A stretch of DNA of 36,357 bases from Pseudovibrio sp. JCM 19062 (GCA_001310715.1 BAXV01000038.1:1-36357); one strand, 5' to 3'; counted from the stretch's first letter, positions 9,756-20,054 are shown. The notes: generated by a model from the sequence alone, not told the origin. Numbers and translations: made by a program.

Positions 9756-12266
9756 TTAAGCACATGCCCTACTGTGAAATGATCTGCTTGCTTTCTGTCC
9801 CAAGCTGGTTTTCGGAGACTTGCCAATGCTTAACAACTCAGGATTATCTGCAACGAGTCTTTCCAGCTCTTCATTGCCCAACTCCAATAGCGTCGCGTCA
9901 GAGATCACCCGTGCACTAAACCGCTTTGGGTTTGGAAAAAGAACCGAAGCATCGCCGAACATCTCACCCGGTCCAAGGTGCCAAACCTTCCCAGCCCACG
10001 TGATTTCAATGCTTCCTGACAAAACAAAAAAACATCTTGTTTGCGATACTGTCTTTCTTGATAATTGTGTGCCCTGCAGGAACTCCAATGATCTTGACGC
10101 GCCTTTTCAGATACTTGCGCGTATTTTCATCCAAATCCTGGAAGATTGGCAATTGTCGAAATACGCCTTTGCGCTGCATCGAAACATCCAGGTGCGGCCG
10201 CTCTTGAAGCTCTTTGCTGCGATGGGCGATGTCGAGGACTAATGTAGCGTGCAGCTCATCGCCGATTATACGGTCTTCCTTCAAAGAATGGTATTCTCGC
10301 TGTTCCAAACGAATTACTGATTTACGAATGAAGCGCCGCTCCAACTCATCAGCATAGCCTGGGTATTGCAACCTCAGTGCATTCAGAGCGTTGCGGATTC
10401 CTTTTGTGCGCTTCAAAACCATGCCCTTAAGAAGCTGGGCGACGCGCTTACCATGAATACGTTTGATCCGCCGATCGATGAAGTCATCAATATCATCCAG
10501 AACAAGCTTTTGCGCCAACAGGAGTTCAAATTTCTCTGCAACAATATCACTAAGGAAATACGAGAATCCGTAGCGTTGGTGCAGCTGAATAGCTACTCTC
10601 TCGGGCAGGCTGCTGGTCACAGACTCTTTTGCGGTATTTTGATACCCCAGACGCCCATGAGTCAGCGTTGCTTCAATCAAACGATCAGCATCCGAGACCA
10701 ACCTTTCAGCCAAACGAGATGAAATCATACGTTCATTCAGCCGATGCAGAATAATATCGCGCTCGGCACCTGCGATCGAGACCAGACTAAGCTTGACACG
10801 ATCCCGATCCAGGATTGTGGCGTTTTCCTCAGCCCGTTTCACCGCGTCTTCCAGGCGTACACCGAAATTGATTGCTTCAGAGCGCACTAACTCATGGCTT
10901 AGATCGTAGCTATCGGTAACCCGCGCAACGTCTTCGCGTACGGTTTGTAGCGCAACTGCTACAACCTGTTTAGATAGAGCCTGATCCAGTGGGGAAAGAG
11001 CATCTATGCCAAGCCATTTGATCGCTCTTCTCAAAGTCGTCCCCTGCACAAAGAGCGTAAAAAGCGTAAAGCCGGTCGCTAGGATACCAACAACGCGCTT
11101 GGTCTCGGCATCAACCAAGAGGTTTTCTGTTACCGCCAGAGCCAAGGCTAGGGTGACTGCGCCCCTGAGCCCGCCCCATAGGATTGCAGCGCGATATGGA
11201 AGCTCAACGGGTGGCGAAACTCTTATTGCGCTCAAGGTTGGAAGAACGGCAAAAAGAATAACAATACGTGCAGCGAAGGCAGCGGCAATAACAACAAGCA
11301 CCAATCCGAGATCCTGAATTCTCAGATCGGAAAGGAAGCGCGGTATCAGTAAAGCTGCAAGAATAAAGATGAGAGCACCAGCCCAATGTGCAAGCAGATC
11401 CCAAGTCTCCCGGATCTTGGTCCAGGATTGCAGCGGCAATCGACTTGGCGCAGTAAGATGCATCGTAAGCCCTGCGGCAACAACAGCGATGACACCAGAC
11501 GCACCAACAGCTTGTTCAGCCACAACAAACGCAAGATATGGAAGCGCTACGGAGACGGATAGCTGAGCCAATGGGAAGTCGAAGAACAGGCCCATCACAG
11601 CAACACCAATTCTTGCAACCACCCAACCTGCAAAAGCCCCGCCGATAATGAGAACGGGGAACTGTATGAGAGCTGTTCCAAGCGTGGTACTTGGTACCCC
11701 AAGCATTACGAACCCCATGAACAAGCCAAACAACGCGATTGCCGCCGCATCGTTGAGTAGGCTTTCTCCTTCAATTATACGAGTAAGACGTTCCGGGGCT
11801 GCAATGGATCTGAAAATTCCAACAACAGCGGATGGATCGGTCGTTGAGACAATTGACCCGATTAGGAAACAAGCAGCTATGGAGAGAGTGCTTGTCCAGA
11901 AAAGAGAATAGCCAACAAATATCGTGGCAACCAAAACTGCTAGGATTGCTAAAACTAGTATAGGCACCCAGTCATCAAGTATCCGCTTTAAGTTCATGCC
12001 AATAGTGGCTTGAAACAGCAGAATAGGTAGAAAGCCGTAGATAAACACGTTGGATCTGATCGGCAGATCCAAAATTGCGCTTGATGCAGTTCAAGGCATC
12101 GGTTAGTTCGGTTTGCATAAAAAAAGATTGCGGCTCCGCCAATCAGGATTCCCAAAACCGCCAAAACCACACTGAACGGGATGCGAAGAAAGGCTGCAAG
12201 CGGCTCCGCTGCTCCGATCACAAAAAACAGAAACGCAATAACCGACACAAAAACCCAGACTTCCAT
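9756..12266 (-). CDS. CPA1-family Na+/H+ antiporter with C-terminal cyclic-nucleotide-binding domain
   Basis: A protein of about 835 residues. The N-terminal 400 residues are a NhaP/NHE-type antiporter: FLPILLFQATIGMNLKRIL, then STTDPSAVVGIFR (the TDP motif) and the ion-binding EGESLLNDAAAIALF motif, and later ILWGGLRGAVTLALAL. A long soluble helical region follows, then a cyclic-nucleotide-binding (cap_ED) domain (FVLSGSIEITWAGKVWHLGPGEMFGD...) at the C-terminus. It exchanges Na+ or K+ for protons, probably gated by a ligand in the tail. The start is the ATG at 12266 with AAGGAAT upstream. Frame breaks occur near 12120 (T7 on the coding strand), 12080 and 10027 (T7). Confidence 0.87.
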
Positions 12267-12840
12267 ATTTATTCCTTGTTTTCGCTTCCTAGGCGATATT
12301 GCTAGCACAGACCAAATGGCGTTGCTGTCTTATAGCTCACAGATGCCATACATTGCCTGAAATAAAACGCCTATTTCTTGCGATTTTTTTGTGAACCTTA
12401 CTTCGTCGGCCCCGAAATCATGCATGTGATTAAGTATTTGAATTTTTAAAGTGATTAAACCCCGGGAAAAGCAGAATGACTGTAAAATTCGATGATGCAT
12501 TATCCCGAACTAGGCAAAATATGAGGCCTCCCCTTTTAAGGGCGCGTCTAAACGGCACTCACACCTTCGCGGTTTGCTCACGCAAGAGACGGCAGCAGTT
12601 TTGATAATTCTGTAGACGCCGGGAGCTGTTTTCAAGATCGCTATAGCTGATGCAGCACTTGAACTACCCTAAAATAAACTAGTCTTGAAGCTATCGACAC
12701 CTAATAAACAATTGAAAATATTTTCATTAAATCAGTACTAGTTAGTAATCACCCTTAAGTTGTAACATATTAACATTACACACTTTTACTTCACATATAA
12801 ATCACGCCATGCTAGCTTTCCCATACGTAAGGAGAAGGCC
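12267..12840. other. AT-rich intergenic region upstream of the lanthipeptide-type locus
   Basis: No gene in about 570 bp. The last 150 bp before 12841 are strongly AT-rich and must hold the promoter of the plus-strand locus. A candidate dyad is described separately. I could not fix a -35/-10 pair with confidence. Confidence 0.5.
12761..12780. promoter_or_regulatory. Candidate operator dyad TGTAA-N10-TTACA
   Basis: An inverted repeat with 5-bp perfect arms separated by 10 bases, 60 bp upstream of the precursor start. Length and symmetry suit a dimeric regulator, but a 5-bp dyad in AT-rich DNA can arise by chance. Confidence 0.3.
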
Positions 12841-13305
12841 ATGGCAAGAAAAGATACCGAATTTCCGAGATTTGTTGAAAAACTTGCATCAGACCCAGCC
12901 AAGACGCCAGCGATGACGGTCTATATGGGCTACCTTGGCCCATCCGATCAAAAGGGCATGGTGCGCATTTATGGCTCACCGGCGCTGAGCCAGTTCACCG
13001 AAGTGGCTGAAACGGCTATTCTGCATTCTGAGCCGATTTCAGGGGCACAGATTGACGGGATGTGCGCCTATTGGGTCAGCAAATCTGAGATCGTCTCCAG
13101 TGGGCGCACCTTGGCATCAAAAGAATTTGTCGCCAAGCAGCAGGCCGCCTTTCTGGAAGGGGATATTTCATCGCGCTTCGCACCAAGTGCAGCTGCCGGA
13201 CTAGGCGGAGGGCCGCAGGTGTTCCTGACATCCATTCCGTGCACCATCACGCTTACGATATTCCTGTCCTGTCTACCGATTGATTGTCTGCCAACAGCGC
13301 ACTGA
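12841..13305 (+). CDS. Candidate lanthipeptide-type precursor peptide, long leader
   Basis: A 154-residue protein with a strong ribosome site (AAGGAG, 7 bases before ATG). Residues 1-120 form a soluble, non-secretory leader-like region (MTVYMGYLGPSDQKGMVRIYG, AFLEGDISSRF) with only one Cys. The tail from a Gly-rich hinge (AGLGGG, 119-124) changes sharply in composition: residues 125-154 contain seven Ser/Thr and three Cys (134, 144, 149), including SIPC and the FLSC-LPIDC segment. This is what a dehydrated and Cys-cyclised core would look like. It lies 26 bp before the kinase gene. Cleavage after the GG at 122-123 is a guess. Because frameshifts are frequent here, the tail frame is not certain: the other two frames end VLSTD and FWRS and lack a Ser/Thr/Cys core. 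Confidence 0.65.
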   Translation: MARKDTEFPRFVEKLASDPAKTPAMTVYMGYLGPSDQKGMVRIYGSPALSQFTEVAETAILHSEPISGAQIDGMCAYWVSKSEIVSSGRTLASKEFVAKQQAAFLEGDISSRFAPSAAAGLGGGPQVFLTSIPCTITLTIFLSCLPIDCLPTAH

Positions 13306-13331
13306 GGCTTTCTGGCGAAGTTGAGTATTGT

Positions 13332-14455
13332 ATGGAGTTTCGCATCGTGATTTTGTCCCCTGACACTGTCATTCCCTATCTGATGGACAGGGGGCTGATC
13401 ACGCCGAGAGATATTGTGCAAAACCGGATACAGTTGCGCGACCTTTCCCGGCGCAATCGCAACTATGCCCTCACTTTCCCTGATGGTTCCGGCTATCTGC
13501 TGAAACAGGGCGTCGCACAACAGGGCGCGCACAAGCTGTTTCACACCGTGCCCTATGAAGGCGAGATTTACAGCCTCCTTCATAGCCCTGGTTGCCCAAT
13601 CAACATTAAACCATATCTGGTGCCGTTTCACGGCTTTGACGAAAGAACCGGAATTTTATGCATTGAACTGATGCCAAGTTTTGATCAGGTCAGGAAACAA
13701 TACTTCCAAACCGCACAATTCCCAGTAGAGCACAGCCGCCAGTTTGCCAGAACCTTAGCGGAAACCCACCGCCTATCCCCTGAACAGGCAGGTAAACTCA
13801 ACGTTGAAATTGCCAAGAGCCCTGCCCCGTCCATTTTTGGGTATGGCTGCCCGGATCTGGACAGCTTTTACAAGTTGAGCGCCGCCAGTCAGCAGCTCCT
13901 TGGCATCATTCAGGAAACCACAAGCTTTACTGAACACCTCAACACCATGCGCGCAGACTGGCGCGAGGACAGCTTCATCCATAGCGATGTGAAATTCGAA
14001 AACTGGGCCATCTCCAACCCTGAAACACAGGAAATCAAGCTGATTGACTGGGAAACCTCCGGCTGGGGCGACCGTCGCTGGATCTTGGCTCGGTGATTGG
14101 TGATTATCTGGTGTTCTGGGTGATCTCCATGCCACTTTCAGGCGCAACACCTGCTGAAAAAGCCGTACAAAATACCCGCTTTCCCTTAGAGGTGATGCAA
14201 CCAGCCATCCGTGAATTCTGGCGGACCTACAGTTTCTCCACGGGGTGGAACGAGCAGCAAAGTGCCGAACAGCTGGTCTCGGTGATGCGCTTTGCGGCGC
14301 TTAGGTTGTTGCAGGCCTCCATTGAACTGATGCAGACCGCCAATGAAATGTCGGGGGCTGCTGTCACTCTGTTTCAGGTCTCCTACAACATCATGCAAAA
14401 CCCCGAAAACGCCACCCGAACATTGCTGGATATGGCTGATGCAGAACTTCAATGA
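13332..14455 (+). CDS. APH-fold kinase, LanK-like (RiPP Ser/Thr phosphorylation)
   Basis: A protein of about 374 residues with an aminoglycoside-phosphotransferase fold. Visible elements are the ATP lysine K58 in YLLKQG, the catalytic loop FIHSDVKFEN (H217, D219, N224) and the metal-binding D239 in KLIDWE. Class V lanthipeptide and thioamitide pathways use such a stand-alone kinase to phosphorylate Ser/Thr of the precursor before elimination by a HopA1-like partner; that role here is inferred from the neighbours. ATG 13332 is preferred over the upstream codon at 13284, which would overlap the precursor. A missing base near 14082 (in the tryptophan-aspartate codons) splits the frame; restoring it gives WDLGSVIGDYLVFW. 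The gene overlaps the next one by 17 bp. Confidence 0.8.
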
Positions 14456-16671
14456 ACAGATTTTGTCTGCCATAGAAAACCTCGAGATTCTCTCGGCCAC
14501 CAGCTTTTCCTGGATGGGTCACCTCTCTGAACCGATTGGCACGGAAGTCGAGGACACGCTTGATGCTGACGCCCTCAAACACCTGCTAACCTCCCGCATC
14601 CAGACCCGGCTTTATGAAAACTTCTACAGCTCCGGTGGCCCTGTGCCCATTCCCTGGCACCGCCGCCCGCCCACGGACCTCACCGAAAAACTGGAACTGC
14701 CAGAGAAGATCATCGCTGCTTCAACCAGCACAGGCTGGTATCAAAGCGGCTGGCAGATTGAAGAGGTGAAAAAGAACGGCCTTGTGGTGGCAAATGGCCA
14801 GCGCAAACTGTTTTGCCGCCCCGATCAGGCCCAGCCCATAGAGGGCGACTATCTCTTACCCGACACAAAAGTGGATTTGAAAACGACGCCTGTCTCTGTC
14901 TCGCTTTCACCGGGCTATCTGTCGCTGTTTGGCGATGCCGGGTTCGCGCGGCCCGACCAGTCCGCTGTGCGGTTTTATCTGCACGCCAGCGCAGACTGCG
15001 CCACAGACCTTGTGGCGAGCCTGACAAAGCTGTTCAATGACAGAAAGTGTGCCTTCACCCTCAAAATTATGAATTTCGCCACCCGCCAGGATCGTTGCGA
15101 TGCGGTTGTGCTTTATCTCTCCCATGCGGATTTTCTAAAGCTCAAGGCACCCTTGCTGAGCCTACTGAAAACCCTTGCGCCAAAGCTTCTCTCTGGCATA
15201 CCGATGCTGACTAAACAGATCGCAAATGGCATTGGCATGGGCGACAATCCGGCGACCGATCATCATGACCCGGTGAGCTTCGGTAGCCACCGCTGCCGCC
15301 TGATTGCGCGCGGGATGGTCGAGGCATTTCACACTAACCAGTCCGAGTTGGAAGCGGTTCGTGCGGCCTTTAAGGCCGAGGGTCTCGACCCAGAAAAACC
15401 CTATCTGGGTCCAGACAGGCTCGATGACTTCGACCTAATACCTGAGGCTCAAAAGTCAGCCCCGCATCTCCCAAATGAAGCGGAGTGTCTCGCAGTTGCC
15501 CGACAGATAGGTGACGCTCTGGTGAAAAGCGCCATCTGGCACGAAAACCGCTGCACTTGGTTTGGTGCCATCAATGAGGTTCATGGCATAGATGCACCGC
15601 AACTCATGTCTCAAACCCTGCCACACTCGTTTTATGGCGGCACGGCTGGTGTTGCTCTGTTTTTAGCCGAACTTTATGCAGCGACAGATGACATACGGTT
15701 CAAGGAAACGGCCAAAGGTGCCCTCAATCAGACGCTGGCTCAAGATAACATCGCCACACCCGGCTTTTACTCAGGAGGCATGGGGCTGGCTTACGCGACT
15801 CTGCGCTTTGAACACCTGACGGGCGACACAACATTTTCAAAGCCCGTTGAGGCCTTATCGTTGATAGTATTGCGGCCAGCAAACACACGGATATTCGCGA
15901 ACTTGGCGCTGGCTTAGCTGGCACGTTGCTCGGCCTTGCTCACTTGCAAAACATGAAACTGGCCGCAGAGCTTGAACCGCATATCCAAACATTGGCAGAC
16001 ACGCTCTGTAGGTCGGCAACATGGCAAAATGATATGTGCAGTTGGCAGATGGGCCTTGGCGAAAATCTGGCTTGTTGCATGGCACCAGTGGCATCGCAGA
16101 AAGCCTGCTGGCCGCCCACACCCTCATGGATGAACCAGCCTATCTGAAAACCACACTTGGCGCATTACGCCACACGGACCAGTTTTTCCTCCAAGATAAA
16201 AACAACTGGCAAGACCGGCGCATGAAGGACAGCACTCATAAAAAGCCCAGTGTTTCAACAAGCTGGTGTAATGGGTCCGTCGGCATGACCATGCTGCGCA
16301 CGGCCTCTTCTATCTGGAACGAGGACAGCACACTCCACGATAAAACAGCTCTGGCTGCAGACGGCATTCTGCAAAGCGCAAAGAAGGCTATGACCCGTTC
16401 CGGTAGCGATTTCTGCCTCTGTCATGGCCTCGCCGGCACCGCCGAGGCTTTGCAGGGTTTGTCCATGTATCTAGGCAAAAATGAACTGGAGAAAACCGCA
16501 TCTGAGATGATCGCTTATGGTTATGCCAACTATCATCAAACCGGAAAATCCTGGCCTTGCGGCGTGCTGTGCGGCAGCACACCAGGTCTCATGACCGGAC
16601 TGTCCGGCATCGGCTATTTCTATCTGCGGCAGGTACAAAAAGACATACCTTCTCTACTCATGATCGCTTAA
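14439..16671 (+). CDS. HopA1-like lyase domain fused to LanC-like cyclase
   Basis: A protein of about 744 residues once two missing bases (near 15862 and 16070) are restored. The N-terminal half (about 50-320) resembles the HopA1 family (PF17914): a PIPWHRRPP start, VSVSLSPGYLSLFGDAG, an SAVRFYLH strand, and the closing GMGDNPATDHHDPVSFGSHRC. In class V lanthipeptide and thioamitide pathways this domain is the phospho-Ser/Thr lyase partner. The C-terminal half (about 385-744) is LanC: repeated GG-type helical hairpins (GGTAGVALFLAELY, GGMGLAYATLR), the catalytic-type HGTSG (H548), and all three zinc ligands C611 (WCNG), C662 and H663 (CHG). It should install lanthionine rings. ATG 14439 lies inside the end of the kinase gene, implying coupling. 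Confidence 0.82.
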
Positions 16672-17089
16672 CAGTTGGCAATGCAGGCGAGAAACTTCAA
16701 TGTGCAGGCAGCCTTGCACAACAAGCGCAGTTTCCAGTCCGGCAAGGCATCACAAACCGCCTCGCACGTCTGCGCCTTGGAGGCACATAGCACCGGACAC
16801 GGCACCCCATCCGGATTATCAATGTCGTCTTCATCAACGGTAAGCATCAACTCGCCCGTCACGGCGGTCAAGGCTACAATATACTGCTTGTCCGGCTCGG
16901 CCTTGCTTTTGGGTTCACTGGCACAAGTATAACGCTCCAGCACGGTCTCCCCACCTGCCGCACTTCCTTGATCAGCTCGCGCCCAGCAAACAACCCCAGC
17001 ATGCCATACATTTTTTCCATTACCGCCAGATAGCTGGCGACAAAGAACCTGTCATCTATGTGTTTGGTGATCTCCGTTTCGGTAGACAT
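16668..17089 (-). CDS. 140-residue protein with four CX3C motifs (candidate peptide precursor)
   Basis: No recognised family. The start is ATG 17089 with AAGGAG six bases upstream. One missing G near 16955 splits the frame; restored, it reads VRQVGETVLERY. Residues 1-95 contain an amphipathic N-terminal half (FFVASYLAVMEKMYGMLGLF) and an acidic stretch (VDEDDIDNPDG). Residues 98-140 then carry eight Cys at 98, 102, 109, 113, 125, 129, 136 and 140: CX3C-X6-CX3C-X11-CX3C-X6-CX3C, ending exactly at a Cys. The symmetry suggests two helical hairpins tied by disulfides, as in alpha-hairpinins, or a modified bacteriocin core (halocin-C8-like proteins also have long pro-regions and Cys-rich tails). 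It is convergent with the LanC fusion gene and codirectional with the ugp operon. Confidence 0.6.
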
Positions 17090-17224
17090 GTCCACTCCTT
17101 GATATCAAGCACACCCAGTAGTTGATACAAAGAGTGTGGCACAGCACGATCAGGAACAAAAGGAAGCACCTTTCGGGCCGTATCATGCCACTGCACAGAG
17201 CGAGATTGCGGATATCTGCAACCC

Positions 17225-18313
17225 TCAGAGACAAAACTCAGAATCGGTTGCCTCGGGCATTTTGCTAGGGATGCGCAAGCCGGTTTTTGAATCAAAGATG
17301 TGAGACTGACCCGGTTGCACCGCGAAGCACATCGTTTTGCTGGTATCGGGTTGGGAATGTACCCCCGGTAGGCTGATGGTGAAGCTGTCTTGATGTCCTT
17401 GCAATCTGCCGTGCAATAGCGTGTTTGCACCCAGAGGTTCTGTCATCTGAACATTCACCCTCAAGGGGCCATTTTCATCCGGCGTCATATGCTCGGGTCT
17501 GATGCCGAATTTGATCGGTCCATTCGTCTGCGTAGCATCCGCGACTGCGACGCCGTCTATCATCACTTTGCCATCTTCAACCTGCGCATCGATAATGTTC
17601 ATGGCAGGCTGCCGATGAACTGCGCTGCAAACAACGTACGGGGTGTTTCGTAGACCTCCAGAGGCGAACCGATCTGTTCTGCCACACCGCCATTCATGAC
17701 GATCATTCGGTCTGCCATGGTCATCGCCTCTACCTGATCGTGCGTGACATAAAGCGAGGTGATCCCCAGCTTGGCCTGCAACTCTCTGATTTCCAACCGC
17801 ATTTGAACACGCAGTTTGGCATCAAGGTTGCTGAGCGGCTCATCGAACAAGAAAACGGCAGGCTGGCGCACGATGGCTCGGCCCATCGCAACGCGCTGAC
17901 GTTGACCACCTGACAGCTGCCTTGGTTTGCGGTCAAGGAGGGGTTCAAGTTGCAAGAGGCGCGCGGCCTCTTCCACCTTGCGTTTATCTCCGCCTTTGGC
18001 AGTTTGGCGATCTTCAGTCCGTAGCCCATGTTCTGGCGCACTGACATATGCGGGTAAAGCGCATAGTTTTGGAACACCATTGCGATATCGCGGTCCATCG
18101 GCTCTTTGTCGTTGCGCGTATGCCACCGATCAACACATCGCCCGCGCTTACTGTCTCCAACCCCGCCACCATACGCAGCAAGGTCGATTTTCCGCAGCCT
18201 GAAGGGCCGACGATGACAATGAATTCGCCATCTGCAATTTCCACATCGATACCGTGAATGACCTTTGTGGACCCAAAACTCTTCTTTACGCCCTGAAGTG
18301 TGACTGTTGCCAT
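17225..18313 (-). CDS. ugpC: UgpC-type ABC transporter ATP-binding protein
   Basis: An ATPase of about 363 residues of the MalK/UgpC group. It shows Walker [10 protein letters not shown] (about residues 37-45), the Q-loop [13 protein letters not shown], the ABC signature LSGGQRQRV, Walker B VFLFDEP with SNLDAKLR, the switch His in [14 protein letters not shown], and the C-terminal regulatory OB-like region (FGIRPEHM). It powers uptake through UgpA/UgpE. The start ATG 18313 follows the ugpE stop by 2 bp. Frameshifts near 18115, 17998 and 17600 break it into four frames. It is the last gene of ugpBAEC. Confidence 0.88.
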
Positions 18314-18315
18314 TT

Positions 18316-19172
18316 CTATTTCTCGCTATCTACAAGGCCACGGATGAAGAGGCGCTGCATACCAACAACGACGATCACTGGCGGGATCATCGCAAGGATA
18401 GACGTTGCCATGATCGTAGGCCAATGGCAAAGTCGTCACCGCTGGGGAACATCTGCTTGATGCCCATGACTATAGTGTTCATTTCGGGCTCTGTGGTGAT
18501 CAGAAGCGGCCAGAGATACTGGTTCCAGCCATAGATGAAGAGGATCACAAAAAGAGCCGCTATGTTTGTCCGGCTCATTGGCACAACGATATCCCAGAAG
18601 AACCGCATGGGACGTGCACCATCCACACGGGCGGCTTCGGCCAGTTCATCGGGGATAGTTAGGAAGAACTGGCGAAACAGGAACGTCGCAGTGGCCGAGG
18701 CTATCAGCGGAAAAATCAGACCTGAGTAGCTGTTGAGCATCCCGAACCCGGCAACCACCTCAAACGTTGGCACAATCCGAACCTCGACAGGCAGCATCAG
18801 CGTCAGGAAGATCATCCAGAAGAAGAAATTGCGCCCGGGAAAGCGAAAATAGACAATCGCAAACGCTGACAGAAGCGAGATAATGATCTTGCCCACTGCA
18901 ATACCAACGGCCATGACAAGTGAGTTGAACAACATCGTCGCGACGGGCACGTTTACCCCGGAAAAGAGCGCGTTTTTGTAATTGACCCAAAACTGATCAC
19001 CGGGCCAGACCGGCATCGGTGGCTGGATGATGTCTTGCTGCGTCACCGTTGAGGCAACAAAGGCCAGCCAGATTGGAAAGAAGATCACCAGCACGCCAAT
19101 GATCATAAATACATGCGTCAGCCACAGGCCCGCACCGCGTTTTTCCACCATGCCCTGTATTGCGCGTTCCAT
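18316..19172 (-). CDS. ugpE: UgpE-type ABC transporter permease
   Basis: An inner-membrane permease of about 285 residues with six helices. The EAA loop that contacts the ATPase is [24 protein letters not shown]. The start ATG 19172 overlaps the ugpA stop (TGATG). A missing base near 18423 truncates the frame after MFPSGDDFA; the continuation [20 protein letters not shown]...RGLVDSEK is a normal UgpE end and stops at 18316. It pairs with UgpA. Confidence 0.88.
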
Positions 19173-20054
19173 CAGTAATGCACCCGTTTTTCAATGAACT
19201 TGAACTGGATCACAGTGAGCAGCCCGACGACAAGCAGCAAAATCACCGATTGCGCCGACGACGAACCGAGGTCCTGACCGACGAACCCGTCAGCGTAGAC
19301 TTTGTAGACCAGAATGGTGGTCGATTGCTGTGGCCCGCCAGCGGTGATCGTGTGGATCACACCGAAGGTTTCGAAGAAGGCGTAGACAACGTTGACGACC
19401 AGCAGAAAAAAACGTCGTCGGTGACAAAAGCGGTAGCACGATGGTGAAAAACCGCCGCCAGAAGCGTGCTCCATCAATGGCTGCTGCCTCAATGACCGAC
19501 CGTGGCACAGCCTGCAAAGCAGCGAAGAAGAACAGGAAGTTATAGCTGATCCGCCCCCATGAGGACGCGACGACGACAAGGCCCATTGCTTCACCCCCGT
19601 TCAGAACATAGTTCCAGTCATATCCCAAAGTGCCCAGATACCATGAGATAATGCCAACCCGCGTGTTGAACATGAAAAGCCAAAGGACCCCAGCTACGGC
19701 CGGGGCCACTGCGTAGGGCCAGATCAACAGAGTACGATAAACGCCGGATCCTTTAATCAGACGGTCAGCAAGGACCGCCAGAAAGAGCGCCGGGACCATC
19801 GAACACAAGGTAACAAGGACTGAGAAAACCGCCGTGGTGACGAAAGACGCGCGGTAGAAGGGGTCACTCAACAGGAACGTGAAGTTATCTATTCCCACGA
19901 ATCTGGCTGATAGGCCAAAGGGGTCCTGAATGAACAATGACTGCCAGATTGCCTGACCTGCCGGATAGAAAAAGAAGACTGCCGAGATAACAACCTGTGG
20001 CAAAATCAACAATAAGGGCAGCATCCAGCCCCTAAAGGTGACGCGCTTTTCCAT
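19172..20054 (-). CDS. ugpA: UgpA-type ABC transporter permease
   Basis: A permease of about 294 residues, starting [20 protein letters not shown]. The EAA loop is [24 protein letters not shown]. An A7 run near 19407 (T7 in the coding strand) shifts the frame at SPTTFF; with T6 the protein continues [26 protein letters not shown] and ends FIEKRVHY at 19172. It has a stop/start overlap with ugpE and begins 55 bp after ugpB. Confidence 0.88.

Noticed and set aside
9751..9762. Perfect palindrome GTGCTTAAGCAC at the antiporter stop codon
   Set aside because: It overlaps the stop codon and has no U-tract, so it is not convincing as a terminator or operator.
13201..13312. Alternative reading frames for the precursor tail (a His-rich end VHHHAYDIPVLSTD, or an Arg-rich end)
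   Set aside because: They need a frameshift and lack the Ser/Thr/Cys richness expected next to a LanC enzyme. They are kept in mind only because indels are common here.
13068..13631. A 187-codon minus-strand frame across the precursor and kinase genes
   Set aside because: No domain, no ribosome site, and it is antisense to genes with strong motif and ribosome-site support.
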